In this document: positions 25,001 to 39,409 of the stretch, one piece after another
How the letters are laid out: every line of letters starts with the position of its first letter
Position numbering within the stretch: the stretch's first letter is position 1
Assembly (NCBI GenBank): GCA_950022295.1
Contig: OX465597.1
Coordinates: 372,001-436,000, forward strand
DNA from: Bromus sterilis
Lineage: Eukaryota > Streptophyta > Magnoliopsida > Poales > Poaceae
Length of the DNA: 64,000 nucleotides
Direction: 5' to 3'
Made by a program: the position numbers and the translations under genes
The notes under the pieces: model-generated
Databases searched by the model: none
The model's input: only the letters and a program-made list of their open reading frames with translations
Told to the model about the DNA's origin: nothing

Positions 25001-28000
25001 GGCCTGTTTCATGGGCTATTAATCACCGTTTTGGTTCCCCGGAGTGATTTCCACCATTGACGAACCCCAGGGTGCATATACGTGCCGGTCATCATCTCTC
25101 GCACATTTGGCCGATTCTGGCCTGTTTCATGGGCTATTAATCACCGTTACATGGGCTATTAATCACCGTTTTGGGTCCCCGGACTGATTTCCACCATTGA
25201 CGAACCCCAGGGTGCATTTACGTGTCGGTCATCAAAACTCGCAGTTTTGGCCGATTTCGGCCTGTTTCATGGGCTATTAATCACCGTTTTGGTTCCCCGG
25301 AGTGATTTCCACCATTGACGAACCCCAGGGTGCATTTACGTGCCGGTCATCATCCCTCGCACTTTTGGCCGATTCTGGCCTGTTTCATGGGATATTAATC
25401 ACCGTTTTGGGTCCCCGGAGTGATTTCCACCATTGACGAACACCAGGGTGCATTTACGTGCCGGTCATCAACACTCGCAGTTTTGGCCGATTTTGGCCTG
25501 TTTCATGGGCTATTAATCACCGTTTTGGTTCCCCGGAGTGATTTCCACCATTGACGAACCCCAGGGTGCATTTACGTGTCGGTCATCATCCCTCGCACTT
25601 TTGGTCGATTCTGGCCTGTTTCATGGGCTATTAATCACCGTTACATGGGGCTATTAATCACCGTTTTGGGTCCCCGGAGTGATTTCCACCATTGACGAAC
25701 ACCAGGGTGCATTTACGTGCCGGTCATCAACACTCGCAGTTTTGGCCGATTTTGGCCTGTTTCATGGGCTATTAATCACCGTTTTGGTTCCCCGGAGTGA
25801 TTTCCACCATTGACGAACCCCAGGGTGCATTTACGTGTCGGTCATCATCCCTCGCACTTTTGGTCGATTCTGGCCTGTTTCATGGGCTATTAATCACCGT
25901 TACATGGGGCTATTAATCACCGTTTTGGGTCCCCGGAGTGATTTCCACCATTGACGAACACCAGGGTGCATTTACGTGCCGTTCATCAACACTCGCAGTT
26001 TTGGCCGATTTTGGCCTGTTTCATGGGCTATTAATCACCGTTTTGGGTCCCTGGAGTGATTTCCACCATTGACGAACCCCAGGGTGCATTTACGTGCCGG
26101 TCATCAACACTCGCAGTTTTGGCCGATTTTGGCCTGTTTCATGGGCTATTAATCACCGTTTTGGGTCCCCGGAGTGATTTCCACCATTGACGAACCCCAG
26201 GGTGCATTTACGTGCCGTTCATCAACACTCGCAGTTTTGGCCGATTTTGGCCTGTTTCATGGGCTATTAATCACCGTTTTGGGTCCCCGGAGTGATTTCC
26301 ACCATTGACGAACCCCAGGGTGCATTTACGTGCCGGTCATCAACACTCGCAGTTTTGGCCGATTTTGGCCTGTTTCATGGGCTATTAATCACCGTTTTGG
26401 GTCCCCGGAGTGATTTCCACCATTGACGAACCCCAGGGTGCATTTACGTGCCGTTCATCAACACTCGCAGTTTTGGCCGATTTTGGCCTGTTTCATGGGC
26501 TATTAATCACCGTTTTGGGTCCCCGGAGTGATTTCCACCATTGACGAACCCCAGGGTGCATTTACGTGCCGGTCATCAACACTCGCAGTTTTGGCCGATT
26601 TTGGCCTGTTTCATGGGCTATTAATCACCGTTTTGGGTCCCCGGAGTGATTTCCACCATTGACGAACCCCAGGGTGCATTTACGTGCCGTTCATCAACAC
26701 TCGCAGTTTTGGCCGATTTTGGCCTGTTTCATGGGCTATTAATCACCGTTTTGGGTCCCCGGAGTGATTTCCACCATTGACGAACCCCAGGGTGCATTTA
26801 CGTGCCGGTCATCAACACTCGCAGTTTTGGCCGATTTTGGCCTGTTTCATGGGCTATTAATCACCGTTTTGGGTCCCCGGAGTGATTTCCACCATTGACG
26901 AACCCCAGGGTGCATTTACGTGCCGTTCATCAACACTCGCAGTTTTGGCCGATTTTGGCCTGTTTCATGGGCTATTAATCACCGTTTTGGGTCCCCGGAG
27001 TGATTTCCACCATTGACGAACCCCAGGGTGCATTTACGTGCCGGTCATCAACACTCGCAGTTTTGGCCGATTTTGGCCTGTTTCATGGGCTATTAATCAC
27101 CGTTTTGGGTCCCCGGAGTGATTTCCACCATTGACGAACCCCAGGGTGCATTTACGTGCCGTTCATCAACACTCGCAGTTTTGGCCGATTTTGGCCTGTT
27201 TCATGGGCTATTAATCACCGTTTTGGGTCCCCGGAGTGATTTCCACCATTGACGAACCCCAGGGTGCATTTACGTGCCGGTCATCAACACTCGCAGTTTT
27301 GGCCGATTTTGGCCTGTTTCATGGGCTATTAATCACCGTTTTGGGTCCCCGGAGTGATTTCCACCATTGACGAACCCCAGGGTGCATTTACGTGCCGTTC
27401 ATCAACACTCGCAGTTTTGGCCGATTTTGGCCTGTTTCATGGGCTATTAATCACCGTTTTGGGTCCCCGGAGTGATTTCCACCATTGACGAACCCCAGGG
27501 TGCATTTACGTGCCGGTCATCAACACTCGCAGTTTTGGCCGATTTTGGCCTGTTTCATGGGCTATTAATCACCGTTTTGGGTCCCCGGAGTGATTTCCAC
27601 CATTGACGAACCCCAGGGTGCATTTACGTGCCGTTCATCAACACTCGCAGTTTTGGCCGATTTTGGCCTGTTTCATGGGCTATTAATCACCGTTTTGGGT
27701 CCCCGGAGTGATTTCCACCATTGACGAACCCCAGGGTGCATTTACGTGCCGGTCATCAACACTCGCAGTTTTGGCCGATTTTGGCCTGTTTCATGGGCTA
27801 TTAATCACCGTTTTGGGTCCCCGGAGTGATTTCCACCATTGACGAACCCCAGGGTGCATTTACGTGCCGTTCATCAACACTCGCAGTTTTGGCCGATTTT
27901 GGCCTGTTTCATGGGCTATTAATCACCGTTTTGGGTCCCCGGAGTGATTTCCACCATTGACGAACCCCAGGGTGCATTTACGTGTCGTTCATCAACACTC

Positions 28001-31000
28001 GCAGTTTTGGCCGATTTTGGCCTGTTTCATGGGCTATTAATCACCGTTTTGGGTCCCCGGAGTGATTTCCACCATTGACGAACCCCAGGGTGCATTTACG
28101 TGCCGGTCATCAGCCCACACACTTTTCGCTGATTCTGGCCTGTTTCATGGGCTATTAATCACCGTTTTGGGTCACCGGAGTGATTTCCACCATTGACGAA
28201 CCCCAGGGTGCATTTACGTGTCGGTCATCAAAACTCGCAGTTTTGGCCGATTTCGGCCTGTTTCATGGGCTATTAATCACCGTTTTGGTTCCCCGGAGTG
28301 ATTTCCACCATTGACGAACCCCAGGGTGCATATACGTGCCGGTCATCATCTCTCGCACATTTGGCCGATTCTGGCCTGTTTCATGGGCTATTAATCACCG
28401 TTACATGGGCTATTAATCACCGTTTTGGGTCCCCGGACTGATTTCCACCATTGACGAACCCCAGGGTGCATTTACGTGTCGGTCATCAAAACTCGCAGTT
28501 TTGGCCGATTTCGGCCTGTTTCATGGGCTATTAATCACCGTTTTGGTTCCCCGGAGTGATTTCCACCATTGACGAACCCCAGGGTGCATTTACGTGCCGG
28601 TCATCATCCCTCGCACTTTTGGCCGATTCTGGCCTGTTTCATGGGATATTAATCACCGTTTTGGGTCCCCGGAGTGATTTCCACCATTGACGAACACCAG
28701 GGTGCATTTACGTGCCGGTCATCAACACTCGCAGTTTTGGCCGATTTTGGCCTGTTTCATGGGCTATTAATCACCGTTTTGGTTCCCCGGAGTGATTTCC
28801 ACCATTGACGAACCCCAGGGTGCATTTACGTGTCGGTCATCATCCCTCGCACTTTTGGTCGATTCTGGCCTGTTTCATGGGCTATTAATCACCGTTACAT
28901 GGGGCTATTAATCACCGTTTTGGGTCCCCGGAGTGATTTCCACCATTGACGAACACCAGGGTGCATTTACGTGCCGTTCATCAACACTCGCAGTTTTGGC
29001 CGATTTTGGCCTGTTTCATGGGCTATTAATCACCGTTTTGGGTCCCTGGAGTGATTTCCACCATTGACGAACCCAGGGTGCATTTACGTGCCGGTCATCA
29101 ACACTCGCAGTTTTGGCCGATTTTGGCCTGTTTCATGGGCTATTAATCACCGTTTTGGGTCCCCGGAGTGATTTCCACCATTGACGAACCCCAGGGTGCA
29201 TTTACGTGCCGTTCATCAACACTCGCAGTTTTGGCCGATTTTGGCCTGTTTCATGGGCTATTAATCACCGTTTTGGGTCCCCGGAGTGATTTCCACCATT
29301 GACGAACCCCAGGGTGCATTTACGTGCCGGTCATCAACACTCGCAGTTTTGGCCGATTTTGGCCTGTTTCATGGGCTATTAATCACCGTTTTGGGTCCCC
29401 GGAGTGATTTCCACCATTGACGAACCCCAGGGTGCATTTACGTGCCGTTCATCAACACTCGCAGTTTTGGCCGATTTTGGCCTGTTTCATGGGCTATTAA
29501 TCACCGTTTTGGGTCCCCGGAGTGATTTCCACCATTGACGAACCCCAGGGTGCATTTACGTGCCGGTCATCAACACTCGCAGTTTTGGCCGATTTTGGCC
29601 TGTTTCATGGGCTATTAATCACCGTTTTGGGTCCCCGGAGTGATTTCCACCATTGACGAACCCCAGGGTGCATTTACGTGCCGTTCATCAACACTCGCAG
29701 TTTTGGCCGATTTTGGCCTGTTTCATGGGCTATTAATCACCGTTTTGGGTCCCCGGAGTGATTTCCACCATTGACGAACCCCAGGGTGCATTTACGTGCC
29801 GGTCATCAACACTCGCAGTTTTGGCCGATTTTGGCCTGTTTCATGGGCTATTAATCACCGTTTTGGGTCCCCGGAGTGATTTCCACCATTGACGAACCCC
29901 AGGGTGCATTTACGTGCCGTTCATCAACACTCGCAGTTTTGGCCGATTTTGGCCTGTTTCATGGGCTATTAATCACCGTTTTGGGTCCCCGGAGTGATTT
30001 CCACCATTGACGAACCCCAGGGTGCATTTACGTGCCGGTCATCAACACTCGCAGTTTTGGCCGATTTTGGCCTGTTTCATGGGCTATTAATCACCGTTTT
30101 GGGTCCCCGGAGTGATTTCCACCATTGACGAACCCCAGGGTGCATTTACGTGCCGTTCATCAACACTCGCAGTTTTGGCCGATTTTGGCCTGTTTCATGG
30201 GCTATTAATCACCGTTTTGGGTCCCCGGAGTGATTTCCACCATTGACGAACCCCAGGGTGCATTTACGTGTCGTTCATCAACACTCGCAGTTTTGGCCGA
30301 TTTTGGCCTGTTTCATGGGCTATTAATCACCGTTTTGGGTCCCCGGAGTGATTTCCACCATTGACGAACCCCAGGGTGCATTTACGTGCCGGTCATCAGC
30401 CCACACACTTTTCGCTGATTCTGGCCTGTTTCATGGGCTATTAATCACCGTTTTGGGTCACCGGAGTGATTTCCACCATTGACGAACCCCAGGGTGCATT
30501 TACGTGTCGGTCATCAAAACTCGCAGTTTTGGCCGATTTCGGCCTGTTTCATGGGCTATTAATCACCGTTTTGGTTCCCCGGAGTGATTTCCACCATTGA
30601 CGAACCCCAGGGTGCATATACGTGCCGGTCATCATCTCTCGCACATTTGGCCGATTCTGGCCTGTTTCATGGGCTATTAATCACCGTTACATGGGCTATT
30701 AATCACCGTTTTGGGTCCCCGGACTGATTTCCACCATTGACGAACCCCAGGGTGCATTTACGTGTCGGTCATCAAAACTCGCAGTTTTGGCCGATTTCGG
30801 CCTGTTTCATGGGCTATTAATCACCGTTTTGGTTCCCCGGAGTGATTTCCACCATTGACGAACCCCAGGGTGCATTTACGTGCCGGTCATCATCCCTCGC
30901 ACTTTTGGCCGATTCTGGCCTGTTTCATGGGATATTAATCACCGTTTTGGGTCCCCGGAGTGATTTCCACCATTGACGAACACCAGGGTGCATTTACGTG

Positions 31001-34000
31001 CCGGTCATCAACACTCGCAGTTTTGGCCGATTTTGGCCTGTTTCATGGGCTATTAATCACCGTTTTGGTTCCCCGGAGTGATTTCCACCATTGACGAACC
31101 CCAGGGTGCATTTACGTGTCGGTCATCATCCCTCGCACTTTTGGTCGATTCTGGCCTGTTTCATGGGCTATTAATCACCGTTACATGGGGCTATTAATCA
31201 CCGTTTTGGGTCCCCGGAGTGATTTCCACCATTGACGAACACCAGGGTGCATTTACGTGCCGGTCATCAACACTCGCAGTTTTGGCCGATTTTGGCCTGT
31301 TTCATGGGCTATTAATCACCGTTTTGGTTCCCCGGAGTGATTTCCACCATTGACGAACCCCAGGGTGCATTTACGTGTCGGTCATCATCCCTCGCACTTT
31401 TGGTCGATTCTGGCCTGTTTCATGGGCTATTAATCACCGTTACATGGGGCTATTAATCACCGTTTTGGGTCCCCGGAGTGATTTCCACCATTGACGAACA
31501 CCAGGGTGCATTTACGTGCCGTTCATCAACACTCGCAGTTTTGGCCGATTTTGGCCTGTTTCATGGGCTATTAATCACCGTTTTGGGTCCCTGGAGTGAT
31601 TTCCACCATTGACGAACCCCAGGGTGCATTTACGTGCCGGTCATCAACACTCGCAGTTTTGGCCGATTTTGGCCTGTTTCATGGGCTATTAATCACCGTT
31701 TTGGGTCCCCGGAGTGATTTCCACCATTGACGAACCCCAGGGTGCATTTACGTGCCGTTCATCAACACTCGCAGTTTTGGCCGATTTTGGCCTGTTTCAT
31801 GGGCTATTAATCACCGTTTTGGGTCCCCGGAGTGATTTCCACCATTGACGAACCCCAGGGTGCATTTACGTGCCGGTCATCAACACTCGCAGTTTTGGCC
31901 GATTTTGGCCTGTTTCATGGGCTATTAATCACCGTTTTGGGTCCCCGGAGTGATTTCCACCATTGACGAACCCCAGGGTGCATTTACGTGCCGTTCATCA
32001 ACACTCGCAGTTTTGGCCGATTTTGGCCTGTTTCATGGGCTATTAATCACCGTTTTGGGTCCCCGGAGTGATTTCCACCATTGACGAACCCCAGGGTGCA
32101 TTTACGTGCCGGTCATCAACACTCGCAGTTTTGGCCGATTTTGGCCTGTTTCATGGGCTATTAATCACCGTTTTGGGTCCCCGGAGTGATTTCCACCATT
32201 GACGAACCCCAGGGTGCATTTACGTGCCGTTCATCAACACTCGCAGTTTTGGCCGATTTTGGCCTGTTTCATGGGCTATTAATCACCGTTTTGGGTCCCC
32301 GGAGTGATTTCCACCATTGACGAACCCCAGGGTGCATTTACGTGCCGGTCATCAACACTCGCAGTTTTGGCCGATTTTGGCCTGTTTCATGGGCTATTAA
32401 TCACCGTTTTGGGTCCCCGGAGTGATTTCCACCATTGACGAACCCCAGGGTGCATTTACGTGCCGTTCATCAACACTCGCAGTTTTGGCCGATTTTGGCC
32501 TGTTTCATGGGCTATTAATCACCGTTTTGGGTCCCCGGAGTGATTTCCACCATTGACGAACCCCAGGGTGCATTTACGTGTCGTTCATCAACACTCGCAG
32601 TTTTGGCCGATTTTGGCCTGTTTCATGGGCTATTAATCACCGTTTTGGGTCCCCGGAGTGATTTCCACCATTGACGAACCCCAGGGTGCATTTACGTGCC
32701 GGTCATCAGCCCACACACTTTTCGCTGATTCTGGCCTGTTTCATGGGCTATTAATCACCGTTTTGGGTCACCGGAGTGATTTCCACCATTGACGAACCCC
32801 AGGGTGCATTTACGTGTCGGTCATCAAAACTCGCAGTTTTGGCCGATTTCGGCCTGTTTCATGGGCTATTAATCACCGTTTTGGTTCCCCGGAGTGATTT
32901 CCACCATTGACGAACCCCAGGGTGCATATACGTGCCGGTCATCATCTCTCGCACATTTGGCCGATTCTGGCCTGTTTGATGGGCTATTAATCACCGTTAC
33001 ATGGGCTATTAATCACCGTTTTGGGTCCCCGGACTGATTTCCACCATTGACGAACCCCAGGGTGCATTTACGTGTCGGTCATCAAAACTCGCAGTTTTGG
33101 CCGATTTCGGCCTGTTTCATGGGCTATTAATCACCGTTTTGGTTCCCCGGAGTGATTTCCACCATTGACGAACCCCAGGGTGCATTTACGTGCCGGTCAT
33201 CATCCCTCGCACTTTTGGCCGATTCTGGCCTGTTTCATGGGATATTAATCACCGTTTTGGGTCCCCGGAGTGATTTCCACCATTGACGAACACCAGGGTG
33301 CATTTACGTGCCGGTCATCAACACTCGCAGTTTTGGCCGATTTTGGCCTGTTTCATGGGCTATTAATCACCGTTTTGGTTCCCCGGAGTGATTTCCACCA
33401 TTGACGAACCCCAGGGTGCATTTACGTGTCGGTCATCATCCCTCGCACTTTTGGTCGATTCTGGCCTGTTTCATGGGCTATTAATCACCGTTACATGGGG
33501 CTATTAATCACCGTTTTGGGTCGCCGGAGTGATTTCCACCATTGACGAACACCAGGGTGCATTTACGTGCCGTTCATCAACACTCGCAGTTTTGGCCGAT
33601 TTTGGCCTGTTTCATGGGCTATTAATCACCGTTTTGGGTCCCTGGAGTGATTTCCACCATTGACGAACCCAGGGTGCATTTACGTGCCGGTCATCAACAC
33701 TCGCAGTTTTGGCCGATTTTGGCCTGTTTCATGGGCTATTAATCACCGTTTTGGGTCCCCGGAGTGATTTCCACCATTGACGAACCCCAGGGTGCATTTA
33801 CGTGCCGTTCATCAACACTCGCAGTTTTGGCCGATTTTGGCCTGTTTCATGGGCTATTAATCACCGTTTTGGGTCCCCGGAGTGATTTCCACCATTGACG
33901 AACCCCAGGGTGCATTTACGTGCCGGTCATCAACACTCGCAGTTTTGGCCGATTTTGGCCTGTTTCATGGGCTATTAATCACCGTTTTGGGTCCCCGGAG

Positions 34001-37000
34001 TGATTTCCACCATTGACGAACCCCAGGGTGCATTTACGTGCCGTTCATCAACACTCGCAGTTTTGGCCGATTTTGGCCTGTTTCATGGGCTATTAATCAC
34101 CGTTTTGGGTCCCCGGAGTGATTTCCACCATTGACGAACCCCAGGGTGCATTTACGTGCCGGTCATCAACACTCGCAGTTTTGGCCGATTTTGGCCTGTT
34201 TCATGGGCTATTAATCACCGTTTTGGGTCCCCGGAGTGATTTCCACCATTGACGAACCCCAGGGTGCATTTACGTGCCGTTCATCAACACTCGCAGTTTT
34301 GGCCGATTTTGGCCTGTTTCATGGGCTATTAATCACCGTTTTGGGTCCCCGGAGTGATTTCCACCATTGACGAACCCCAGGGTGCATTTACGTGCCGGTC
34401 ATCAACACTCGCAGTTTTGGCCGATTTTGGCCTGTTTCATGGGCTATTAATCACCGTTTTGGGTCCCCGGAGTGATTTCCACCATTGACGAACCCCAGGG
34501 TGCATTTACGTGCCGTTCATCAACACTCGCAGTTTTGGCCGATTTTGGCCTGTTTCATGGGCTATTAATCACCGTTTTGGGTCCCCGGAGTGATTTCCAC
34601 CATTGACGAACCCCAGGGTGCATTTACGTGCCGGTCATCAACACTCGCAGTTTTGGCCGATTTTGGCCTGTTTCATGGGCTATTAATCACCGTTTTGGGT
34701 CCCCGGAGTGATTTCCACCATTGACGAACCCCAGGGTGCATTTACGTGCCGTTCATCAACACTCGCAGTTTTGGCCGATTTTGGCCTGTTTCATGGGCTA
34801 TTAATCACCGTTTTGGGTCCCCGGAGTGATTTCCACCATTGACGAACCCCAGGGTGCATTTACGTGTCGTTCATCAACACTCGCAGTTTTGGCCGATTTT
34901 GGCCTGTTTCATGGGCTATTAATCACCGTTTTGGGTCCCCGGAGTGATTTCCACCATTGACGAACCCCAGGGTGCATTTACGTGCCGGTCATCAGCCCAC
35001 ACACTTTTCGCTGATTCTGGCCTGTTTCATGGGCTATTAATCACCGTTTTGGGTCACCGGAGTGATTTCCACCATTGACGAACCCCAGGGTGCATTTACG
35101 TGTCGGTCATCAAAACTCGCAGTTTTGGCCGATTTCGGCCTGTTTCATGGGCTATTAATCACCGTTTTGGTTCCCCGGAGTGATTTCCACCATTGACGAA
35201 CCCCAGGGTGCATATACGTGCCGGTCATCATCTCTCGCACATTTGGCCGATTCTGGCCTGTTTCATGGGCTATTAATCACCGTTACATGGGCTATTAATC
35301 ACCGTTTTGGGTCCCCGGACTGATTTCCACCATTGACGAACCCCAGGGTGCATTTACGTGTCGGTCATCAAAACTCGCAGTTTTGGCCGATTTCGGCCTG
35401 TTTCATGGGCTATTAATCACCGTTTTGGTTCCCCGGAGTGATTTCCACCATTGACGAACCCCAGGGTGCATTTACGTGCCGGTCATCATCCCTCGCACTT
35501 TTGGCCGATTCTGGCCTGTTTCATGGGATATTAATCACCGTTTTGGGTCCCCGGAGTGATTTCCACCATTGACGAACACCAGGGTGCATTTACGTGCCGG
35601 TCATCAACACTCGCAGTTTTGGCCGATTTTGGCCTGTTTCATGGGCTATTAATCACCGTTTTGGTTCCCCGGAGTGATTTCCACCATTGACGAACCCCAG
35701 GGTGCATTTACGTGTCGGTCATCATCCCTCGCACTTTTGGTCGATTCTGGCCTGTTTCATGGGCTATTAATCACCGTTACATGGGGCTATTAATCACCGT
35801 TTTGGGTCCCCGGAGTGATTTCCACCATTGACGAACACCAGGGTGCATTTACGTGCCGTTCATCAACACTCGCAGTTTTGGCCGATTTTGGCCTGTTTCA
35901 TGGGCTATTAATCACCGTTTTGGGTCCCTGGAGTGATTTCCACCATTGACGAACCCAGGGTGCATTTACGTGCCGGTCATCAACACTCGCAGTTTTGGCC
36001 GATTTTGGCCTGTTTCATGGGCTATTAATCACCGTTTTGGGTCCCCGGAGTGATTTCCACCATTGACGAACCCCAGGGTGCATTTACGTGCCGTTCATCA
36101 ACACTCGCAGTTTTGGCCGATTTTGGCCTGTTTCATGGGCTATTAATCACCGTTTTGGGTCCCCGGAGTGATTTCCACCATTGACGAACCCCAGGGTGCA
36201 TTTACGTGCCGGTCATCAACACTCGCAGTTTTGGCCGATTTTGGCCTGTTTCATGGGCTATTAATCACCGTTTTGGGTCCCCGGAGTGATTTCCACCATT
36301 GACGAACCCCAGGGTGCATTTACGTGCCGTTCATCAACACTCGCAGTTTTGGCCGATTTTGGCCTGTTTCATGGGCTATTAATCACCGTTTTGGGTCCCC
36401 GGAGTGATTTCCACCATTGACGAACCCCAGGGTGCATTTACGTGCCGGTCATCAACACTCGCAGTTTTGGCCGATTTTGGCCTGTTTCATGGGCTATTAA
36501 TCACCGTTTTGGGTCCCCGGAGTGATTTCCACCATTGACGAACCCCAGGGTGCATTTACGTGCCGTTCATCAACACTCGCAGTTTTGGCCGATTTTGGCC
36601 TGTTTCATGGGCTATTAATCACCGTTTTGGGTCCCCGGAGTGATTTCCACCATTGACGAACCCCAGGGTGCATTTACGTGCCGGTCATCAACACTCGCAG
36701 TTTTGGCCGATTTTGGCCTGTTTCATGGGCTATTAATCACCGTTTTGGGTCCCCGGAGTGATTTCCACCATTGACGAACCCCAGGGTGCATTTACGTGCC
36801 GTTCATCAACACTCGCAGTTTTGGCCGATTTTGGCCTGTTTCATGGGCTATTAATCACCGTTTTGGGTCCCCGGAGTGATTTCCACCATTGACGAACCCC
36901 AGGGTGCATTTACGTGTCGTTCATCAACACTCGCAGTTTTGGCCGATTTTGGCCTGTTTCATGGGCTATTAATCACCGTTTTGGGTCCCCGGAGTGATTT

Positions 37001-39409
37001 CCACCATTGACGAACCCCAGGGTGCATTTACGTGCCGGTCATCAGCCCACACACTTTTCGCTGATTCTGGCCTGTTTCATGGGCTATTAATCACCGTTTT
37101 GGGTCACCGGAGTGATTTCCACCATTGACGAACCCCAGGGTGCATTTACGTGTCGGTCATCAAAACTCGCAGTTTTGGCCGATTTCGGCCTGTTTCATGG
37201 GCTATTAATCACCGTTTTGGTTCCCCGGAGTGATTTCCACCATTGACGAACCCCAGGGTGCATATACGTGCCGGTCATCATCTCTCGCACATTTGGCCGA
37301 TTCTGGCCTGTTTCATGGGCTATTAATCACCGTTACATGGGCTATTAATCACCGTTTTGGGTCCCCGGACTGATTTCCACCATTGACGAACCCCAGGGTG
37401 CATTTACGTGTCGGTCATCAAAACTCGCAGTTTTGGCCGATTTCGGCCTGTTTCATGGGCTATTAATCACCGTTTTGGTTCCCCGGAGTGATTTCCACCA
37501 TTGACGAACCCCAGGGTGCATTTACGTGCCGGTCATCATCCCTCGCACTTTTGGCCGATTCTGGCCTGTTTCATGGGATATTAATCACCGTTTTGGGTCC
37601 CCGGAGTGATTTCCACCATTGACGAACACCAGGGTGCATTTACGTGCCGGTCATCAACACTCGCAGTTTTGGCCGATTTTGGCCTGTTTCATGGGCTATT
37701 AATCACCGTTTTGGTTCCCCGGAGTGATTTCCACCATTGACGAACCCCAGGGTGCATTTACGTGTCGGTCATCATCCCTCGCACTTTTGGTCGATTCTGG
37801 CCTGTTTCATGGGCTATTAATCACCGTTACATGGGGCTATTAATCACCGTTTTGGGTCCCCGGAGTGATTTCCACCATTGACGAACACCAGGGTGCATTT
37901 ACGTGCCGTTCATCAACACTCGCAGTTTTGGCCGATTTTGGCCTGTTTCATGGGCTATTAATCACCGTTTTGGGTCCCTGGAGTGATTTCCACCATTGAC
38001 GAACCCAGGGTGCATTTACGTGCCGGTCATCAACACTCGCAGTTTTGGCCGATTTTGGCCTGTTTCATGGGCTATTAATCACCGTTTTGGGTCCCCGGAG
38101 TGATTTCCACCATTGACGAACCCCAGGGTGCATTTACGTGCCGTTCATCAACACTCGCAGTTTTGGCCGATTTTGGCCTGTTTCATGGGCTATTAATCAC
38201 CGTTTTGGGTCCCCGGAGTGATTTCCACCATTGACGAACCCCAGGGTGCATTTACGTGCCGGTCATCAACACTCGCAGTTTTGGCCGATTTTGGCCTGTT
38301 TCATGGGCTATTAATCACCGTTTTGGGTCCCCGGAGTGATTTCCACCATTGACGAACCCCAGGGTGCATTTACGTGCCGTTCATCAACACTCGCAGTTTT
38401 GGCCGATTTTGGCCTGTTTCATGGGCTATTAATCACCGTTTTGGGTCCCCGGAGTGATTTCCACCATTGACGAACCCCAGGGTGCATTTACGTGCCGGTC
38501 ATCAACACTCGCAGTTTTGGCCGATTTTGGCCTGTTTCATGGGCTATTAATCACCGTTTTGGGTCCCCGGAGTGATTTCCACCATTGACGAACCCCAGGG
38601 TGCATTTACGTGCCGTTCATCAACACTCGCAGTTTTGGCCGATTTTGGCCTGTTTCATGGGCTATTAATCACCGTTTTGGGTCCCCGGAGTGATTTCCAC
38701 CATTGACGAACCCCAGGGTGCATTTACGTGCCGGTCATCAACACTCGCAGTTTTGGCCGATTTTGGCCTGTTTCATGGGCTATTAATCACCGTTTTGGGT
38801 CCCCGGAGTGATTTCCACCATTGACGAACCCCAGGGTGCATTTACGTGCCGTTCATCAACACTCGCAGTTTTGGCCGATTTTGGCCTGTTTCATGGGCTA
38901 TTAATCACCGTTTTGGGTCCCCGGAGTGATTTCCACCATTGACGAACCCCAGGGTGCATTTACGTGCCGGTCATCAACACTCGCAGTTTTGGCCGATTTT
39001 GGCCTGTTTCATGGGCTATTAATCACCGTTTTGGGTCCCCGGAGTGATTTCCACCATTGACGAACCCCAGGGTGCATTTACGTGCCGTTCATCAACACTC
39101 GCAGTTTTGGCCGATTTTGGCCTGTTTCATGGGCTATTAATCACCGTTTTGGGTCCCCGGAGTGATTTCCACCATTGACGAACCCCAGGGTGCATTTACG
39201 TGCCGGTCATCAACACTCGCAGTTTTGGCCGATTTTGGCCTGTTTCATGGGCTATTAATCACCGTTTTGGGTCCCCGGAGTGATTTCCACCATTGACGAA
39301 CCCCAGGGTGCATTTACGTGCCGTTCATCAACACTCGCAGTTTTGGCCGATTTTGGCCTGTTTCATGGGCTATTAATCACCGTTACATGGGGCTATTAAT
39401 CACCGTTTT
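13050..39409 (+). repeat. 19-monomer higher-order repeat of 2286 bp with 236-bp length steps
   Basis: Ten HOR starts (the type e monomer, CAGCCCACACAC) begin at 13050, 15101, 19989, 22511, 24797, 28051, 30337, 32647, 34933 and 36983. Spacings include 2286 (three times), 2050/2051, 2310, 2522 and 3254. The head is constant: e, b, d plus 22 bp, b with GGACTGAT, c, a, c' plus 23 bp, GAACACC/GCCGTTC, then GGTCCCTGG. The tail alternates GCCGGTC and GCCGTTC monomers (236-bp dimers) and usually closes with GTGTCGTTC. 2050 and 2522 are 2286 minus or plus one dimer. 2310 and 3254 also carry an extra 259-bp a/c' pair. The arithmetic closes exactly: 19 x 118 + 22 + 23 - 1 = 2286. Confidence 0.9.
16561..19988 (+). 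repeat. 3.4-kb block of the older mosaic type embedded inside the HOR array
   Basis: In the unit beginning at 15101 the alternating tail stops at 16560, and the sequence switches to material matching the 11.0-12.8 kb region at offset 5552. Examples are the CTGACC variant at 11331/16883 and CCTCACAC at 12127/17679. Its last kilobase matches 9.8-10.95 kb at offset 9098 (CACTGACG at 10537/19635, type e at 10951/20049). Within it the CTGACC variant repeats at 16883 and 18431, offset 1548. It then rejoins a normal HOR start at 19989. It looks like a duplicated or exchanged segment between distant parts of the array. Confidence 0.85.
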
